DNA of 64,000 bases from an uncultured Alphaproteobacteria bacterium (GTDB lineage: Bacteria; Pseudomonadota; Alphaproteobacteria; HIMB59; GCA-002718135), in the NCBI GenBank assembly GCA_902612805.1, contig CACMEY010000005.1, positions 1 through 64,000 on the forward strand, in the 5' to 3' direction. This document shows, piece by piece, positions 9,371 to 18,233 of this stretch; the stretch's first letter is position 1; each line of letters begins with the position of its first letter. The notes below the pieces were generated by a model, which saw nothing but the letters and a program-made list of their open reading frames with translations, was not told the origin of the DNA and ran no database searches. The position numbers were made by a program, and so were the translations under genes.

Positions 9371-10306
9371 ATGATTAGTGATGCGCAAATAAAACAATAT
9401 AACGAAGAAGGTTATACGATCGTTGAAAATGTTTTTAGTATGGATGATTTAAATCCAATATTAAATGAATTTGAAGAAATTGTTGATGATTTTGCAGAAA
9501 AAGCTTTTCAAGCTGGAAAAATTACAAACAAACATGATGATAAAGATGTCTTTAAAAGACTAGCTGCTCTCGAAAGAGATTTTAAAGGTTCTTCTGTATT
9601 AATACATCATAGAGGGGAATTAAAACCAGCTCTTGCAAATCTTTGGGGATCAAAAAAACTTTTAGATATGGTTGAAAATTGGGTTGGCAAAGATATTTCT
9701 GGTCATCCAGTTTGGAATATTAGATCTAAAACACCTCAGACAGCTAGGATGACAGTTCCATGGCACCAAGACTCTGCTTATTTAAAAGATGGAGCAGAAA
9801 AAACCACTCAGCCTGCTGCGTGGATTCCATTTCTAGATGTAAATAAAAATAATGGATGCATGCAAGTTGTTCCTGGAGGACATAGACCTGAAAGAGTTTT
9901 GAATCATAAATTAGAAAAGAAAGATGGTTCAGTAAAAGATTCTTGGTATTTATTTATTGAAGACAAAGATATTCCAGAGGAGAAAGTCGTTACTTGTGAA
10001 ATGAAGGCTGGCTCAGTTCTATTTTTACATCAATTAGTTCCTCATCGATCACTTGAAAATTTATCTGAGGATGTAAGGTGGAGCGTTGACCTAAGATTTC
10101 AAAATCCAAAAGATGAAGCTGGTTTTCACACTGGTTTGGTTGATCCAATCATAATGAGAAAATCAGAAGACCCAAGTTATACAGCTGATTGGGACTCTTG
10201 GTTTAAAGGTTATGAAGAACAACACACTAAATTTAGAGGGACTTCAAAAAAAGACCAATTTGACTCCACAGTTGATGGGTCATGGTTAGATCGTTGGGAT
10301 AATTAA
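9371..10306 (+). CDS. Phytanoyl-CoA dioxygenase (PhyH)-family Fe(II)/2-oxoglutarate oxygenase
   Basis: A 311-aa non-haem iron oxygenase. The metal-binding facial triad is visible as HQD (His132, Asp134) and the distal His225 in VPHRS, with an Arg nearby in DVRWSVDLRF for 2-oxoglutarate. Members hydroxylate unactivated carbons of small molecules; only some act on phytanoyl-CoA, and nothing here points to lipids specifically. The ATG at 9371 is chosen because GGGAGG lies just upstream; a TTG at 9359 in the same frame lies before that site. It is co-directional with the second CUT2 importer and followed by a desaturase. Confidence 0.82.
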   Translation: MISDAQIKQYNEEGYTIVENVFSMDDLNPILNEFEEIVDDFAEKAFQAGKITNKHDDKDVFKRLAALERDFKGSSVLIHHRGELKPALANLWGSKKLLDMVENWVGKDISGHPVWNIRSKTPQTARMTVPWHQDSAYLKDGAEKTTQPAAWIPFLDVNKNNGCMQVVPGGHRPERVLNHKLEKKDGSVKDSWYLFIEDKDIPEEKVVTCEMKAGSVLFLHQLVPHRSLENLSEDVRWSVDLRFQNPKDEAGFHTGLVDPIIMRKSEDPSYTADWDSWFKGYEEQHTKFRGTSKKDQFDSTVDGSWLDRWDN

Positions 10307-10320
10307 TTTAATTATCAAGC

Positions 10321-11304
10321 ATGGAAGTTAATCTCGATGATTGGTACAGACCAGAAGTCGACAGAAAAAAATTAAAAGCCTTAAGTAAAAGAAGAGATCT
10401 ACCTGGACTAATCCATTTCTTCTTTTATTTTTTATCTTTATTTATTTCAGGATATTTAGCATACATTACTTTAGGTACGTGGTGGACATATCTATTCTTT
10501 TTTATTTATGGTACGATTTATGCGTTCAGTGTAGCGAACTGGCATGAAACTGTTCATCGAACTGCATTCAAGACTCGTTGGATAAATGAATTTTTTTATC
10601 ATATCAGTTCTTTCATGTGTGACTTTGAAGGTTTTAGATGGCGTTGGAGCCATACTTTCCATCATTCAAAGACATTACAAACAGAAGATGATTATGATCA
10701 CGAAATACAAGTATCAAGACCGATAGAATTATTTGCATTCTTTTTGAATTTTATACCTCTTACAGATTTATTATACCCACATAAATTAATTAAGTTTGAA
10801 GTTCTAAAACATGCTTTTGGAAAATTCACTCCAGTTATTGATATAACAGCGCCTAAAGAAGAAAAGAAAAAAATTCTTTGGAACTCAAGATTATATGTTT
10901 TTATTTGGTTAACAGTTATTGCATATTCTTTTTACTTAGGTTCTTTCTTACCAATAATTTATATTATTTTACCAACTTATATTGGGAAGCCAATTTGGTT
11001 TGCTGTTAATGTGACTCAACATCTAGCTGCAAAAGTTGACACAAAAGATCACCGCTTAAGTACTTACTCTGTTAGAATTAATCCAGTATTAAGTTTTCTT
11101 TATTGGCATATGGAATATCATTTAGAGCATCATATGTTCCCTATGGTGCCTTCATACAATTTAAAAAAATTACGAAAAGAAATTGATAAAGAATTACCAC
11201 AACCGTTCACGAGTCTTTTTGATTTTTATAAAAAAGTTTTGCCAGCTGTTATATCTTTGGCTACTGATCAAAATAAATATTATAAAGTTAAATTAAATAA
11301 TTAA
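10321..11304 (+). CDS. Membrane fatty acid desaturase/hydroxylase family protein
   Basis: A 327-aa integral membrane di-iron protein. The three His boxes are HETVH (75-79), HTFHH (111-115) and HMEYHLEHH (263-271). Hydrophobic helices around residues 30-70 and 190-225 separate the boxes, as usual in this superfamily. It would desaturate or hydroxylate an acyl chain or similar hydrophobic substrate in the inner membrane. It starts 14 bases after the PhyH gene and ends one base before the convergent gloA. Acyl-lipid desaturases, alkane hydroxylases and carotenoid hydroxylases share these boxes, so the substrate is open. Confidence 0.85.
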   Translation: MEVNLDDWYRPEVDRKKLKALSKRRDLPGLIHFFFYFLSLFISGYLAYITLGTWWTYLFFFIYGTIYAFSVANWHETVHRTAFKTRWINEFFYHISSFMCDFEGFRWRWSHTFHHSKTLQTEDDYDHEIQVSRPIELFAFFLNFIPLTDLLYPHKLIKFEVLKHAFGKFTPVIDITAPKEEKKKILWNSRLYVFIWLTVIAYSFYLGSFLPIIYIILPTYIGKPIWFAVNVTQHLAAKVDTKDHRLSTYSVRINPVLSFLYWHMEYHLEHHMFPMVPSYNLKKLRKEIDKELPQPFTSLFDFYKKVLPAVISLATDQNKYYKVKLNN

Positions 11305-11305
11305 A

Positions 11306-11731
11306 CTACCAAGAACCAGAATTTTCCATAGACTTCCATGGTTCTTGTTCAGGTAAAGATTCCCCTTCTTGTAAGATCTCAATGGAAATTCCATCGGGAG
11401 AGCGAACAAAAGCCATATGTCCATCACGAGGTGGTCTATTAATTGTGACGCCGTTGTTCATTAATTTTTCACACACTTCATAAATATTGTTAACACTGTA
11501 AGCTAGATGACCAAAGTTTCTTCCTCCAGTATATTTTTCCGGATCCCAATTATATGTTAGTTCAAGAAGACCTGTTCTTTCATCGCTATTTTCAGCAGCT
11601 AAAAATATTAGGGTAAAACGACCTTTTTCATTGTCAACTCGTCGCACCTCTTTTAATCCAAGTTTGTTACAGTAAAAATCTAGAGAAGTATCAATGTTCT
11701 CAACCCTCACCATTGTGTGTAAATATTTCAT
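11306..11731 (-). CDS. gloA: Lactoylglutathione lyase (glyoxalase I)
   Basis: A 141-aa protein that isomerises the methylglyoxal-glutathione hemithioacetal to S-lactoylglutathione in the cytoplasm. The start MKYLHTMVRV contains the first metal His. LLELTYNW gives the first Glu, FGHLAYSV the second His and GISIEILQ the second Glu, which completes the four ligands of the dimeric enzyme. Length is normal for bacterial GloA. It is encoded alone on the minus strand, converging on the desaturase and divergent from the Tat-dependent binding-protein operon. Confidence 0.9.
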   Translation of the reverse strand: MKYLHTMVRVENIDTSLDFYCNKLGLKEVRRVDNEKGRFTLIFLAAENSDERTGLLELTYNWDPEKYTGGRNFGHLAYSVNNIYEVCEKLMNNGVTINRPPRDGHMAFVRSPDGISIEILQEGESLPEQEPWKSMENSGSW

Positions 11732-11773
11732 AAAAACTAATAAATATTAACACAATTTTAAATTTATTTTCAA

Positions 11774-11801
11774 TTGTTATTTTGCTTAATTCACGTAAAA
11801 T
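11774..11801 (+). promoter_or_regulatory. Likely sigma70-type promoter of the first CUT1 operon
   Basis: A -35 like TTGTTA (11774-11779) and a -10 like TAAAAT (11796-11801) are separated by 16 bases. Transcription would begin near 11808, giving a very short leader with GGGAGG about 10 bases before the ATG at 11825. It is based on consensus similarity only, in AT-rich DNA. Confidence 0.4.
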
Positions 11802-11824
11802 AAAATTCAAATAGGGAGGAATTA

Positions 11825-13357
11825 ATGAAGAAGAAAAAAGAATTAAAAATCTCTAGACGTACAGTAATGAAGGGTGCTCTTGCTGCTGGTGCAATGATGT
11901 CAGCAGGATCTATTCCTTCAAAACTATTTGCTGGAGAATTTAATATTCCTGATCCACTAAAACCATTACCAACAACAGGTGGTAATATGAGATGGATTGA
12001 TAGTGGTGACATGAAAGGTGTCTTTTGGAAAAAACTTTTTCCAGAATATGCAGCTTCAAGAGGTATCACTATTGAATATGATGGTTTGCCATGGAAAGAA
12101 ATAAATAAAATTGTTCCAATAGCTATAAGAAATGGAACTGTTCATGATGTATTCCAATTACCTTTAGGAATGGATCCAGGTGTTGCTGTATCTGAAGGTT
12201 GGGTTCAACCTTGGGATGATTATATTGAAAACCTAGATGAATGGTTAGCAAATTTCCCTGCTGGAGTTTATTTACCTGGTGTCAACCAATTCAATGGAAA
12301 GACATATGGTTTATGCTTAACAGCTAACAAAAGAACAGGAACTTGTCTTCTCTATAGTGAAAAATATATGAGTGAGGCTGGATATGATCCTCAAGCTGGT
12401 CGTATGACATATTCTGAAATCAGAGATGCTGCAAAAAAAATTACTAAAAGAGGTAATGGTCAGTATTATGGTTGGATTATTGGTGGAAACCAAGTTAATC
12501 GATGGGAAGATGTTGTTCACACTTTTGGTCAAGTAGCTGGAGCACATGGAGGAAGAGGTGGCTTTACAAATAGACACATTAATTTCCAAAATGGTAAATT
12601 CCAAATTGCTTCTGATCAATATATGGAAGCAGTTGAATTACTTCTTCAATTAAAATCTGATGGAAGTGCTTTCCCTGGTGTCATGAGTATGAACGCTCCT
12701 CAAGCTAGAGCTCTTATGCCTCAAGGTGCAGCAGGAATGATATTCCAAGGTCCTTGGTGTATTGGAGTTTGGGGTAGAGATGCTCCGGAGTGGAAATACG
12801 GTATTGCTAGTGAGCCTGTTCCAGATGGAAAAAAAGCTCAACCACTTTATATTGCAGAGGGTGGGTCAAATACGCTTTGGTTAAGTGCTAATAGTACAAT
12901 GGGACCATTTGCTGGTGACCTAATTAGATTCATGGGAACTGAGCAAGGTCAAATTTATTGGGCACAAACTGTTGGTGCAGCAGATCCTGCTGTTAATCCA
13001 GAAGCAGTTGCAAAAGCTGGTTTGACTGGACCATCAGCTCAAGCACTTGCAATGTTTGCTGAAAATCTACTTGTTGGACCAAATCCAATAGTTAGAAATA
13101 AAGATGTAGGTGTTGTAGCTGCTAAGTCTAGAGTTCCAGACCCATCTTTAGCTTTAGTTATTCAAGGGCTATATACTGGACAACTTAAAGGTGTCGAAGC
13201 ACAGCTTAAAGATTGTAATCAGAGATATGAAGATGCGCTTGATCAAGCAGTTGAAGAAGCAAGAGCAGATGGTGCTAACGTTACTCGTGATGATTGGGTG
13301 TTCCCAAATTGGGATATCAACTCCAATTATGGCGCGTCAAAATATAGCGAACTTTAA
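11825..13357 (+). CDS. CUT1-type sugar binding protein with Tat signal
   Basis: A 510-aa extracellular solute-binding protein (family 1, MalE/UgpB-like) preceded by a strong GGGAGG site. The N-terminus has the twin-arginine motif SRRTVMK (residues 10-16) followed by a short Ala/Gly-rich hydrophobic stretch, so it should be exported folded through Tat. At over 500 aa it is larger than a typical family 1 binding protein (about 400-430 aa). Two MalF/MalG-type permeases follow, then four sulfatases. The cargo is therefore plausibly a sulfated sugar or glycoside, which is inference from context. Confidence 0.87.
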   Translation: MKKKKELKISRRTVMKGALAAGAMMSAGSIPSKLFAGEFNIPDPLKPLPTTGGNMRWIDSGDMKGVFWKKLFPEYAASRGITIEYDGLPWKEINKIVPIAIRNGTVHDVFQLPLGMDPGVAVSEGWVQPWDDYIENLDEWLANFPAGVYLPGVNQFNGKTYGLCLTANKRTGTCLLYSEKYMSEAGYDPQAGRMTYSEIRDAAKKITKRGNGQYYGWIIGGNQVNRWEDVVHTFGQVAGAHGGRGGFTNRHINFQNGKFQIASDQYMEAVELLLQLKSDGSAFPGVMSMNAPQARALMPQGAAGMIFQGPWCIGVWGRDAPEWKYGIASEPVPDGKKAQPLYIAEGGSNTLWLSANSTMGPFAGDLIRFMGTEQGQIYWAQTVGAADPAVNPEAVAKAGLTGPSAQALAMFAENLLVGPNPIVRNKDVGVVAAKSRVPDPSLALVIQGLYTGQLKGVEAQLKDCNQRYEDALDQAVEEARADGANVTRDDWVFPNWDINSNYGASKYSEL

Positions 13358-13370
13358 TACAAATTAACTA

Positions 13371-13395
13371 AAGGCGAGTTTATACTCGCCTTTTT
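13371..13395 (+). terminator. Intra-operon terminator between binding protein and permease
   Basis: An 8-bp stem AAGGCGAG / CTCGCCTT with loop TTTATA is followed by TTT. It ends just a few bases before the ATG of the first permease at 13399, which has no visible Shine-Dalgarno. It should reduce permease expression relative to the binding protein. Confidence 0.85.
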
Positions 13396-13398
13396 ATC

Positions 13399-14313
13399 AT
13401 GAATAAAAAATCTTTATCCAAACAGATATACGATGCGAGATGGTGTTATGTATTTGTTCTACCATGTTTAATTTTAACAGGAATGTTTGTCATTTATCCT
13501 ATTGGAATGTCTTGGTATTTTTCTTTATTAGATTGGAGCGGTTTTACAAAAGAAGCAAAATTTATTGGCCTTCAAAATTATTATGAAGCTGTCAATGATG
13601 AATTCTTTTGGGATGCATTCATTCGTTCTTTTATTTTTATGTTTGGAACAGTTCCAGTAAAAATAGTTTTAGGTTTCATTATTGCAGTATTTTTAAATAA
13701 TCAGGTTTTAAAACTTGCCCCTTTCTTTCGTACTGTAATCTTTATGCCTGTAGTTACTGCAATTGCTATCATTGGTATTGTAATGACTTTTGTATTTAGC
13801 CCTTTTAATGGACCTGCTAATAAATTTTTAATGTCTACTAATTTAACTTCTGCCCCAATTGATTTTCTTGGAAACCCAGATACGGTGCTTCCAACTGTAA
13901 TGGGAGTGTATGTATGGAAATGGCTAGGGATAACTATGATGTATTGGCTTGCTGCTTTACAAACAGTCCCGCAAGATGTTTACGATGCCGCAAAAATTGA
14001 TGGTGCTGAAGGATATAGATTATGGATCCATATTATTTTACCAATTGTACTACCTTTTGCTATTGTCATTATTCTTGTGGAGGCAGTTGGAGCGCTAAAT
14101 GTTTTTCCTTTAATTGAAACTATGACTGCTGGAGGGCCATTCTTTAGTAGTGAAGTTATGGAAATATATATTTTTAGAACAGCTTTTGTAACTGACTCTG
14201 GCACAATGCCTAGGCTTGGATACGCTTGTGCTGCAGGTGTATTTTGGGGTGTTGCCGTTTTATTTATTACAGTGCTTCAGGGATTATGGATGAGGAGAAC
14301 TCGAAGAATATGA
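13399..14313 (+). CDS. CUT1-type sugar ABC importer, MalF-like permease
   Basis: A 304-aa polytopic permease of the BPD_transp_1 class. An N-terminal helix begins around residue 15. The cytoplasmic EAA loop is present as DAAKIDGAEGYRLWIHIILP near residues 197-216. It pairs with the following MalG-like permease, whose start codon overlaps this gene's stop (ATGA). No Shine-Dalgarno is seen because the start lies directly after the terminator hairpin. No ATPase gene is in this operon. Confidence 0.9.
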   Translation: MNKKSLSKQIYDARWCYVFVLPCLILTGMFVIYPIGMSWYFSLLDWSGFTKEAKFIGLQNYYEAVNDEFFWDAFIRSFIFMFGTVPVKIVLGFIIAVFLNNQVLKLAPFFRTVIFMPVVTAIAIIGIVMTFVFSPFNGPANKFLMSTNLTSAPIDFLGNPDTVLPTVMGVYVWKWLGITMMYWLAALQTVPQDVYDAAKIDGAEGYRLWIHIILPIVLPFAIVIILVEAVGALNVFPLIETMTAGGPFFSSEVMEIYIFRTAFVTDSGTMPRLGYACAAGVFWGVAVLFITVLQGLWMRRTRRI

Positions 14314-15161
14314 GTAAATACCTAAATTTCATCGCTGAAAAAAATCAAGTTAAATATTTAATTATAACAATAGCTTTTATTATTTTCTCTTTCTTTTGGA
14401 TCTATCCATTACTTTGGGTGCTTTCAGCCTCATTCAAAACTGATTTTGAAATTTGGGGAGGCTTAGGCTTAATTCCTGATCGCCTTGTTTGGGAAAATTT
14501 TGAAAGAGCATGGTTTGGCGCTAATATGGGTAGATATTTTTTTAATACACTTATTATTACAGTTGTCTCCGTAATTATAGTTGTCGTAACAACTGGTATG
14601 TTTGGTTACGTAATTGGAAGATATTCTTTTCCAGGAAAAAAAATACTTATTGGAATTTTAATTGGTACAATTTTTATTCCTCAAGGTTACACAATTATTC
14701 CTGTTTTTGATTTATTAAATAATTTGAATATATCTAAAAACTTAATCGGATTAACACTCGCAACAGCAGGACACACCCCTGTAATTTATATTTTATTGTT
14801 TGCAGGATATTTTTCGAGAGTACCTGTAGAGCTTGAAGAAGCAGCTAAAATGGATGGAGCGGGTTTTGTTCGAACATTTATTTCAATTATGTTACCTTTG
14901 ACCAAACCAGTAGTAGCCACAGTTTCTATTCTACAAGTTTTGCATGCATGGAATGACTTCTTATTACCAGTCGTCATCACATTAGGTAATCCGGATATAC
15001 GAACACTATCCGTAGGTGTGTACGCTTTCAAAGGTGAATACTTTGTCGATTGGTCTGGTATGGCAGCTGCGTCTGTTATAACTATTCTGCCTATAATTAT
15101 TTTGTTTTTGTTTATGCAAAAATATTTTGTTGAAGGTGTTCAAGGAGCTGTAAAAGGGTAA
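14310..15161 (+). CDS. CUT1-type sugar ABC importer, MalG-like permease
   Basis: A 283-aa polytopic permease. The EAA loop appears as EEAAKMDGAGFVRTFISIMLP, and WNDFLLPVV is the conserved segment after it. I chose the ATG at 14310 because it overlaps the preceding stop as ATGA and leaves a normal MalG-type N-terminus; upstream in-frame starts would run deep into the first permease. The first sulfatase starts two bases after its stop, so import and desulfation genes are in one transcription unit. Confidence 0.9.
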   Translation: MSKYLNFIAEKNQVKYLIITIAFIIFSFFWIYPLLWVLSASFKTDFEIWGGLGLIPDRLVWENFERAWFGANMGRYFFNTLIITVVSVIIVVVTTGMFGYVIGRYSFPGKKILIGILIGTIFIPQGYTIIPVFDLLNNLNISKNLIGLTLATAGHTPVIYILLFAGYFSRVPVELEEAAKMDGAGFVRTFISIMLPLTKPVVATVSILQVLHAWNDFLLPVVITLGNPDIRTLSVGVYAFKGEYFVDWSGMAAASVITILPIIILFLFMQKYFVEGVQGAVKG

Positions 15162-15163
15162 AT

Positions 15164-16705
15164 ATGAAAAGGCCAAATATTTTATTAATTACTTCCGATC
15201 AACAGCATCATGATACCATTGGAAAATTTAATTCAAAAATACAAACACCGTATTTAGATAAGCTTTGTGACGAGGGTATGAATTTTACAAGAGCTTATTG
15301 TCCATCACCAGTTTGCACACCATCAAGAGCAAGTATTATTACTGGACAATATCCGTCTTCTCATGGAGCTTGGACAATTGGAGTTAAATTAGATGAAGAA
15401 GTAGAAACTATTGGAGAACTTTTATACAAAAATGGTTACTCTACTGGCTTAATTGGTAAAGCACATTTCCAGCCATTAACTTCAGTTCCAGGTCAGGAAT
15501 CTATAGAAGGACAACCAACTTTAAGAGATTTAGAATTTTGGAAAAATTTTAAAGGACCTTGGTATGGATTTGAACATATTGAGCTAGCACGTAATCATGC
15601 AGACGAAAGTCATGTAGGTCAACATTATGCAATTTGGATGGAACAAAACGGTCTTAGTGATTGGAAAGAGTATTTTCAACCAGTACCTGGTGAAACTTCT
15701 AAATATGCTCCTCCAATTGCTCGTGAATATGACTACTGGGCAAGACCGGATAGGGTTTGGAAGTTAGACGAAAAACATCACTACACAAATTGGACAGCTG
15801 AAAGATCAATTGAATTTTTAGATCAACAAAAAGATGACAAGCCATTTTTTCTTTGGACAAGTTTTCAGGATCCACATCCACCATATGTATTAAGTGAACC
15901 ATGGGCATCAATGTATAATCCAGAAGACATGTTACCTGGAACGTTAAAAGAAGGTGAACACGAATTAAATCCACCACATTTTGGAAAAACACAAACGACA
16001 AATCCTGATTTTGATAATTGGCATTCACCATTTAACGCTCATGGATGCATGAGTCATCTGTATCCTATGGAAGAATTAAAAAAAGACATGGCAATTTATT
16101 ATGGCATGGTTAGTTTTATGGATAAGAATATTGGAAAAATAATTAATAAGTTAGATCAAATGGGTGAACTTGATAATACTATAATTATTTTTACTACTGA
16201 TCATGGTCACTTTATAGGACAGCATGGTTTAATTGCTAAAGGACCTTTCCACTATGAAGATATGCTCCGTTTACCATTTATTGTTAGATGGCCAGATAAA
16301 GTTCCTCAAAATTCATCATCTTCATCTTTATTAAGTTTAGTTGATCTTGCACCAACATTTTTAAAAGTCGCGGGCATTGATATACCAACCCAAATGCAAG
16401 GAGTGGATCAAACGGATGTATTTTATGGCAACAAGGAAAGTATCCGTTCACATATATTTGTTGAAAATAGACATAATCCAAGAATGCCACATTTAAAAAC
16501 TTACATTAATGATAATTATAAAATTTCTATTTACCGAGAAGCTAACTACGGTGAACTTTTTGATTTAGAAAATGATCCAAACGAATATAATAATTTGTGG
16601 GATAATACGAACGCACAAACATTAAAAAAAGATTTATTATTTAAGTTTGCGCAAGCCACATTAAAAGATGAAACATCAAAAATGAAAAGAGTTTCAGGCG
16701 CTTAA
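15164..16705 (+). CDS. Type I sulfatase 1 (CTPSR), no signal peptide
   Basis: A 513-aa formylglycine-dependent sulfatase. The N-terminus begins with the first core strand (RPNILLITSDQ, metal Asp12). The maturation motif CTPSR is at 51-55, followed by the usual GQYP. DHG, the second metal site, is near 346-348. No signal peptide precedes the core strand, so the enzyme should be cytoplasmic. It hydrolyses an organic sulfate ester; the DQ metal motif resembles choline-sulfatase/heparan-type subgroups, but the substrate cannot be called. It is the first of four adjacent sulfatases and follows a sugar permease by two bases. Phosphonate hydrolases share the fold, but they would use different nucleophile contexts. 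Confidence 0.88.
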   Translation: MKRPNILLITSDQQHHDTIGKFNSKIQTPYLDKLCDEGMNFTRAYCPSPVCTPSRASIITGQYPSSHGAWTIGVKLDEEVETIGELLYKNGYSTGLIGKAHFQPLTSVPGQESIEGQPTLRDLEFWKNFKGPWYGFEHIELARNHADESHVGQHYAIWMEQNGLSDWKEYFQPVPGETSKYAPPIAREYDYWARPDRVWKLDEKHHYTNWTAERSIEFLDQQKDDKPFFLWTSFQDPHPPYVLSEPWASMYNPEDMLPGTLKEGEHELNPPHFGKTQTTNPDFDNWHSPFNAHGCMSHLYPMEELKKDMAIYYGMVSFMDKNIGKIINKLDQMGELDNTIIIFTTDHGHFIGQHGLIAKGPFHYEDMLRLPFIVRWPDKVPQNSSSSSLLSLVDLAPTFLKVAGIDIPTQMQGVDQTDVFYGNKESIRSHIFVENRHNPRMPHLKTYINDNYKISIYREANYGELFDLENDPNEYNNLWDNTNAQTLKKDLLFKFAQATLKDETSKMKRVSGA

Positions 16706-16721
16706 TTAAGAAAGGATAAAG

Positions 16722-18221
16722 ATGAGAATTTTATACGTAGACATAGACTCTTTAAGACCTGATCATTTAGGATGTTATGGTTATCATAGAAACACATCTC
16801 CTACGATTGACTCAATAGCAAAAGAAGGAGTCAAGTTTACAAATTTTTATTCAACTGACACACCGTGCCTACCTAGCAGAACTGCTTTGTTTGGAGGTAA
16901 TTTTGGTTTCAAAACTGGAGTTGTTAATCATGGCGGTGAATTCTCTGATATTGCTCCTAGAAAAAATATTTGGAATAGAGAATTTAAAGGCGGTTTGAGA
17001 GGAGAATACGCTTTTACATCTCTTGGAAAAGTTCTTCGAGATGCAGGATATTATACAGCAAGTATCAGTCCTTTCCCTGAAAGACATACTGCCTATCAAG
17101 TTTGGTTTGGTTTTACCGAAACATATGACACTGGAAAAGGTGGATTAGAAAATGCTGATGAAGTCTACCCTGTTATAAAAAAATGGTTAGAAAATAATGG
17201 AGAAAAAGAAAATTGGTTCTTACATGTAAATATGTGGGACCCTCATACTCCATATGATACTCCTGAAGAATTTGGAAATCCATTTAAAGATGATCCTATC
17301 GAAGAATGGGTAACAGAAGAATTAATTAAAAAACAAAGGAATAGTTTCGGACCGCATAGCGCTAGAGAAGTTCCAGGATTTGATGAAGATCTTGGAGGAA
17401 AGTATACAATGGGAGTGGGTGAAATTAAAAATACTTCTGATGCTAAAGAACAAATTGATGCATATGATACTGGAATTAAATACGCAGATTTTTATTTAAA
17501 TGAAGTTTTTGAAGATTTAAAAAAAATGAATCTTTGGGATGATACAGCAATAATTATTTCAGCAGACCACGGAGAAAATCAAGGTGAGTTAAATGTTTGG
17601 GGAGATCACCAAACAGCTGATCATATAACTAATAGAGTTCCATTAATAATTAGATGGCCAGGGATAACAGATACAAATAAAGGAAGTACTGTAGAAAATA
17701 AATTTTATAATTTAGATTTAACTTCAACTATTTCTCAAATTACTTCATCTTCTCAACCTGACAGATGGGATGGTATTAATTTCACTGAAAATTTAACTAA
17801 TAGTAAATCATCAAATGGAAGAGATTATTTAGTTATTAGTCATGGTGCTTGGAGTTGTCAAAGATCTGTAAGATGGGATAATTGGTTACTGATAAGAACG
17901 TACGATACTGGTTTAAAAGATTTTCCAAAATATATGCTTTTTGATATTGAAAAGGATCCGCATGAGTTGAATAACCTAGCAGATCAGCATAAAGATCTCG
18001 TAGCGCATGGAATGTTTTTAATCGATGAGTGGATTGAAGAAAATATGTATGAGGCTGATAGAGGAGATCCACTTCAAGGTGTAATTAGAGAAGGTGGTCC
18101 TCATCATGCAAATATTTATTCAAAAGTCTGGAATACATATGTTGAGCGTCTTGAAAAAACAGATAGAAAAAAACACGCTGACAATCTTAGGAAATATAAA
18201 GGAAAACCTTTTAGTAAATAA
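16722..18221 (+). CDS. Type I sulfatase 2 (CLPSR), no signal peptide
   Basis: A 499-aa sulfatase starting directly with the first core strand (RILYVDIDSLRPDH). The formylglycine motif CLPSR is at 49-53 and the C-terminal metal motif ADHG near 281-284. Leu at the second motif position is less common than Ser, Thr or Gly, but the Cys, Pro and Arg needed for maturation are intact. A recognisable Shine-Dalgarno (AAAGGA) precedes the ATG. No export signal is present. It is only modestly similar to sulfatase 1, so the two probably remove different sulfate groups. Confidence 0.86.
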   Translation: MRILYVDIDSLRPDHLGCYGYHRNTSPTIDSIAKEGVKFTNFYSTDTPCLPSRTALFGGNFGFKTGVVNHGGEFSDIAPRKNIWNREFKGGLRGEYAFTSLGKVLRDAGYYTASISPFPERHTAYQVWFGFTETYDTGKGGLENADEVYPVIKKWLENNGEKENWFLHVNMWDPHTPYDTPEEFGNPFKDDPIEEWVTEELIKKQRNSFGPHSAREVPGFDEDLGGKYTMGVGEIKNTSDAKEQIDAYDTGIKYADFYLNEVFEDLKKMNLWDDTAIIISADHGENQGELNVWGDHQTADHITNRVPLIIRWPGITDTNKGSTVENKFYNLDLTSTISQITSSSQPDRWDGINFTENLTNSKSSNGRDYLVISHGAWSCQRSVRWDNWLLIRTYDTGLKDFPKYMLFDIEKDPHELNNLADQHKDLVAHGMFLIDEWIEENMYEADRGDPLQGVIREGGPHHANIYSKVWNTYVERLEKTDRKKHADNLRKYKGKPFSK

Positions 18222-18233
18222 ATCTAAATCATA

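Noticed and set aside
12317-12619. A 100-codon minus-strand frame inside the Tat-dependent binding protein gene
   Set aside because: Low-complexity Ser/Thr/Ile composition typical of a reversed AT-rich coding strand; no support as a gene.
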